From assembly GCA_015709575.1 (NCBI GenBank), contig CP054190.1:1426001-1490000 (forward strand): a DNA stretch of 64,000 nucleotides. Direction: 5' to 3'. How positions within the stretch are numbered: position 1 is the stretch's first letter; each line of letters starts with the position of its first letter. Position numbers and translations under genes: made by a program. This DNA comes from Planctomycetia bacterium. GTDB lineage: Bacteria; Planctomycetota; Phycisphaerae; UBA1845; Fen-1342. Positions 62,156-64,000 of this stretch are shown piece by piece. The notes beneath the pieces were generated by a model. That model saw only the letters and a list, made by a program, of their open reading frames with translations, made no database searches and was not told the DNA's origin.

Positions 62156-62199
62156 GCGGGTTCCAGCCGCACGGCGGCCGCGCGTACAATCCCGCGTCG

Positions 62200-63393
62200 A
62201 TGACGCCTCATGCTCCCGCTTCGCCGCTCAAGGTCGCCCAAGTCGCGACCGTCGCAATTTCGGTTACGAACCTCATGAAGGGCTGGCCGAACTTCCTGCG
62301 CGAGCAGGGGTTCGAGGTGCACACGGTCTGTTCGCCGGGGCCCGGTCTCGATGAATTCGCCCGCCGCGAGGGCATCCGAACCGCCCACACGATCGAGATC
62401 GCGCGCCGCATCTCTCCGCTGGCCGACCTGGTGTCACTCTGGCGGCTGTACCGTCTGTTTCGCCGCGAGCGCTTCGCGCTGGTGCACTCCAGCACGCCCA
62501 AGGGCGGATTCCTCGGCATGCTGGCGGCGTGGCTGGCGCGGACGCCCGCGCGGGTGTACACCCTGCGCGGCCTGCCGCTGGCGAGTACGCGCGGCCTCAA
62601 GCGCCGAATCCTGTGGCTGTGCGACTGGTTGACGATGCGCGCCGCGCACCGCGTCACCGCTATCAGTGCTTCGCTTCGGGATGAGGCCGTCGAACTGGGT
62701 CTCGCGCCTCCGGGCCGGATCATTGTCGTGAACAGGGGATCATCCAACGGCATCGACGTGGAGCGGTTCACGCGCCGCGCCCCCGCGCCGCAATCCGAGG
62801 CGCGACAGCGCTGGAACATCCCGCCCGAGGCGCTTGTGATCGGCTACGCCGGACGGATCGTGCGCGACAAGGGGATCGTGGAGTTGCACGCCGCGTGGCA
62901 GCGCGTGCGCGCGCAGGTTCCGGGGACGATGCTGCTGCTGCTGGGCGACCCCGAGCCGGAAGACCCGGTTCCGCCGGAAGTGCTGGGGTCGCTGCGGGCG
63001 GACGAGCGCGTGCGGATGCCCGGCTGGCAATCGAACATGGTCTTGGGCTTTGAGGCGATGGACCTGCTGGCGCTGCCGACCTACCGCGAGGGTTTTGGCA
63101 ACGTGCTGCTGGAGGCGAACGCGATGGGGCTGCCGGTGATCGCGACGGATATCAGCGGCTGCCGAGACGCGGTTGCGGATGGCGAGACCGGGACTCTCGT
63201 GCCGCCGCGCGATGCGGAGGCGCTGGCGGCGGCGATGCTCACGCTGGTCCGGGATGGGGCGCTGCGGTCGCGGATGGGCAATGCCGGCCGCGCCCGCGTC
63301 GAGCGCGATTTCCGGCCGGAGGTGATCTGGCGCGGGCTGCTGGAGGTGTACGCGTCGGTGCTGCCGGCGGGTGCCGTGGATCGGGCGTCGTAG
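62200..63393 (+). CDS. family 4 glycosyltransferase
   Basis: The 397-aa GT-B enzyme has the N-terminal GT4 fold (GFEVHTVCSPGPGLDEFA) and the C-terminal UDP-sugar half with PEALVIGYAGRIVRDKGIVE, EGFGNVLLEANAMGLPVIAT and SGCRDAVADGETGTLV (the EGFGN and E-x7-E donor-binding signature). A retaining sugar transferase is predicted; donor and acceptor are unknown. It is 45 bp after the beta-helix gene and may act in the same cell-surface pathway. Confidence 0.93.
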   Translation: MTPHAPASPLKVAQVATVAISVTNLMKGWPNFLREQGFEVHTVCSPGPGLDEFARREGIRTAHTIEIARRISPLADLVSLWRLYRLFRRERFALVHSSTPKGGFLGMLAAWLARTPARVYTLRGLPLASTRGLKRRILWLCDWLTMRAAHRVTAISASLRDEAVELGLAPPGRIIVVNRGSSNGIDVERFTRRAPAPQSEARQRWNIPPEALVIGYAGRIVRDKGIVELHAAWQRVRAQVPGTMLLLLGDPEPEDPVPPEVLGSLRADERVRMPGWQSNMVLGFEAMDLLALPTYREGFGNVLLEANAMGLPVIATDISGCRDAVADGETGTLVPPRDAEALAAAMLTLVRDGALRSRMGNAGRARVERDFRPEVIWRGLLEVYASVLPAGAVDRAS

Positions 63394-63488
63394 GCTGTGG
63401 CACCAATCGTGCGGGGCGCAGTTCGTGGGGCGCGGCGCGCGGCGCAGTTCGTGGCGCGCGGCGCGAACAGCAGGGTGGTGAACGACTC

Positions 63489-64000
63489 CTATCGCAACAA
63501 CCCGCGCTGCCGCAGGTAGCTCATCACCAGCGTGTCAAACGGGACGCGCGTGCTCGTGAACAGATACGTGACGCCGCGGCGCGTGCAGTAGTCCTTCAAT
63601 TCCGTGCAGAACGCCGTCAGGTTCGCCTTGTAGCGCTCCAGCAGCGGGCGGCTGACAGTGATCTCGGCGATGTCCTCATCCTCCACGTCCCGCAGTTTCA
63701 GATCGCCCGCAAAGGTCGGGTCGATCTCCTCCGGGCTGAGCACCTGCACGACGTACAGGTCCAACTCGCGGCTGAGCAGGAACCGCAGGCCGTCGGCATA
63801 GCCGCCCTTGTCCAGGAAATCGCTGATGACGATGACGACGCCCTTGCCCTTGTGGCGCAGCGCGAAGCGCCGCGCCGCCGAGGCGAAATCGGACGTGCCA
63901 TCCAGCGGCGCGCCCTGCAGGAATCTCAACATCTGCGACGCCAGCCGGCGACCGCGGATGCCGACCATCTCGCGCGACAGACCGCCAGCGTAGGTGTAGA
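63489..64000 (-). CDS. DUF58 domain protein, cut by the right edge
   Basis: At least 170 codons are in frame from the right edge, so only the C-terminal part is visible. The stretch FASAARRFALRHKGKGVVIV ... ISDFLDKGGYADGL and the Asp-rich segment before it are typical of DUF58/VWA-like proteins, which often pair with MoxR ATPases. The later part (VVQVLSPEEIDPTFAGDLKL) is normal for the family. It is probably a membrane-associated maturation factor; the partner gene lies outside the window. Confidence 0.85.
   Translation of the reverse strand, partial: YTYAGGLSREMVGIRGRRLASQMLRFLQGAPLDGTSDFASAARRFALRHKGKGVVIVISDFLDKGGYADGLRFLLSRELDLYVVQVLSPEEIDPTFAGDLKLRDVEDEDIAEITVSRPLLERYKANLTAFCTELKDYCTRRGVTYLFTSTRVPFDTLVMSYLRQRGLLR

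Overview
The window is GC-rich, roughly 65 percent by eye, and most strongly suggests a planctomycete. The clues are Cys-rich secreted metal proteins, a MobF mobilization cluster with planctomycete-style small genes, and a downstream chromosomal block (PduO, ketol-acid reductoisomerase, beta-helix protein, DUF58 protein). This assignment is an inference. From the left edge to about 56.5 kb the content is accessory. At 56.57-56.64 kb there is a tRNA-Pro(GGG) gene, and beyond it the genes look like ordinary chromosome.

Region 1 (1-1523, minus strand) is the first ~507 codons of a large protein that runs off the left edge. It has no ATG near its start and resembles a type V (Cas12-like) effector; that identification is tentative. 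Region 2 (1.6-25.5 kb) is a metal-resistance island. It holds a copZ-csoR-small membrane protein-copA operon, DUF305 and copper-storage genes, a minus-strand cusB-cusA operon with periplasmic metal-binding proteins, cusC and Cys-rich peptides, and a separate plus-strand RND operon whose pump carries the divalent-cation (CzcA-type) proton-relay residues, followed by a DWC-motif lipoprotein and a CDF-like transporter. CsoR-type operators lie upstream of copZ and over the start of a second Cys/His-rich gene. A dispersed hairpin repeat (1634, 17481, 25420) separates the modules.

Region 3 (25.5-33.7 kb, minus strand) is a tight five-gene operon: an HTH protein, a 1037-aa N6-adenine methyltransferase, a PD-(D/E)XK-like protein, an MmeI-like methyltransferase/nuclease, and a PLD-like protein. 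It looks like a restriction or defence system and matches no named multi-gene system I know. Region 4 (33.8-41.8 kb) is plasmid backbone: ardC, an XRE regulator with a palindromic operator, iterons plus DnaA boxes, repA, a ribbon-helix-helix partner, parA, a candidate centromere, a small operon with a DNA methyltransferase, and an ankyrin protein.

Region 5 (41.9-56.6 kb) carries a TrwC-like relaxase, a secreted Lys-rich protein, a prepilin-like protein, a resolvase, a WGR-like protein, a HEAT-repeat protein, ParB, a coupling ATPase, small membrane proteins, a J-domain protein and a large serine recombinase. No type IV secretion channel genes are present, so the element looks mobilizable and integrated at tRNA-Pro. 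The recombinase gene ends inside the tRNA gene on the opposite strand. The other att site was not seen and probably lies left of the window.

Region 6 (56.7-64 kb) is chromosomal: cobalamin adenosyltransferase, an uncharacterised 145-aa protein flanked by GC-rich repeats, ilvC, a beta-helix/PA14-like secreted protein, a family 4 glycosyltransferase, and a DUF58 protein cut by the right edge.
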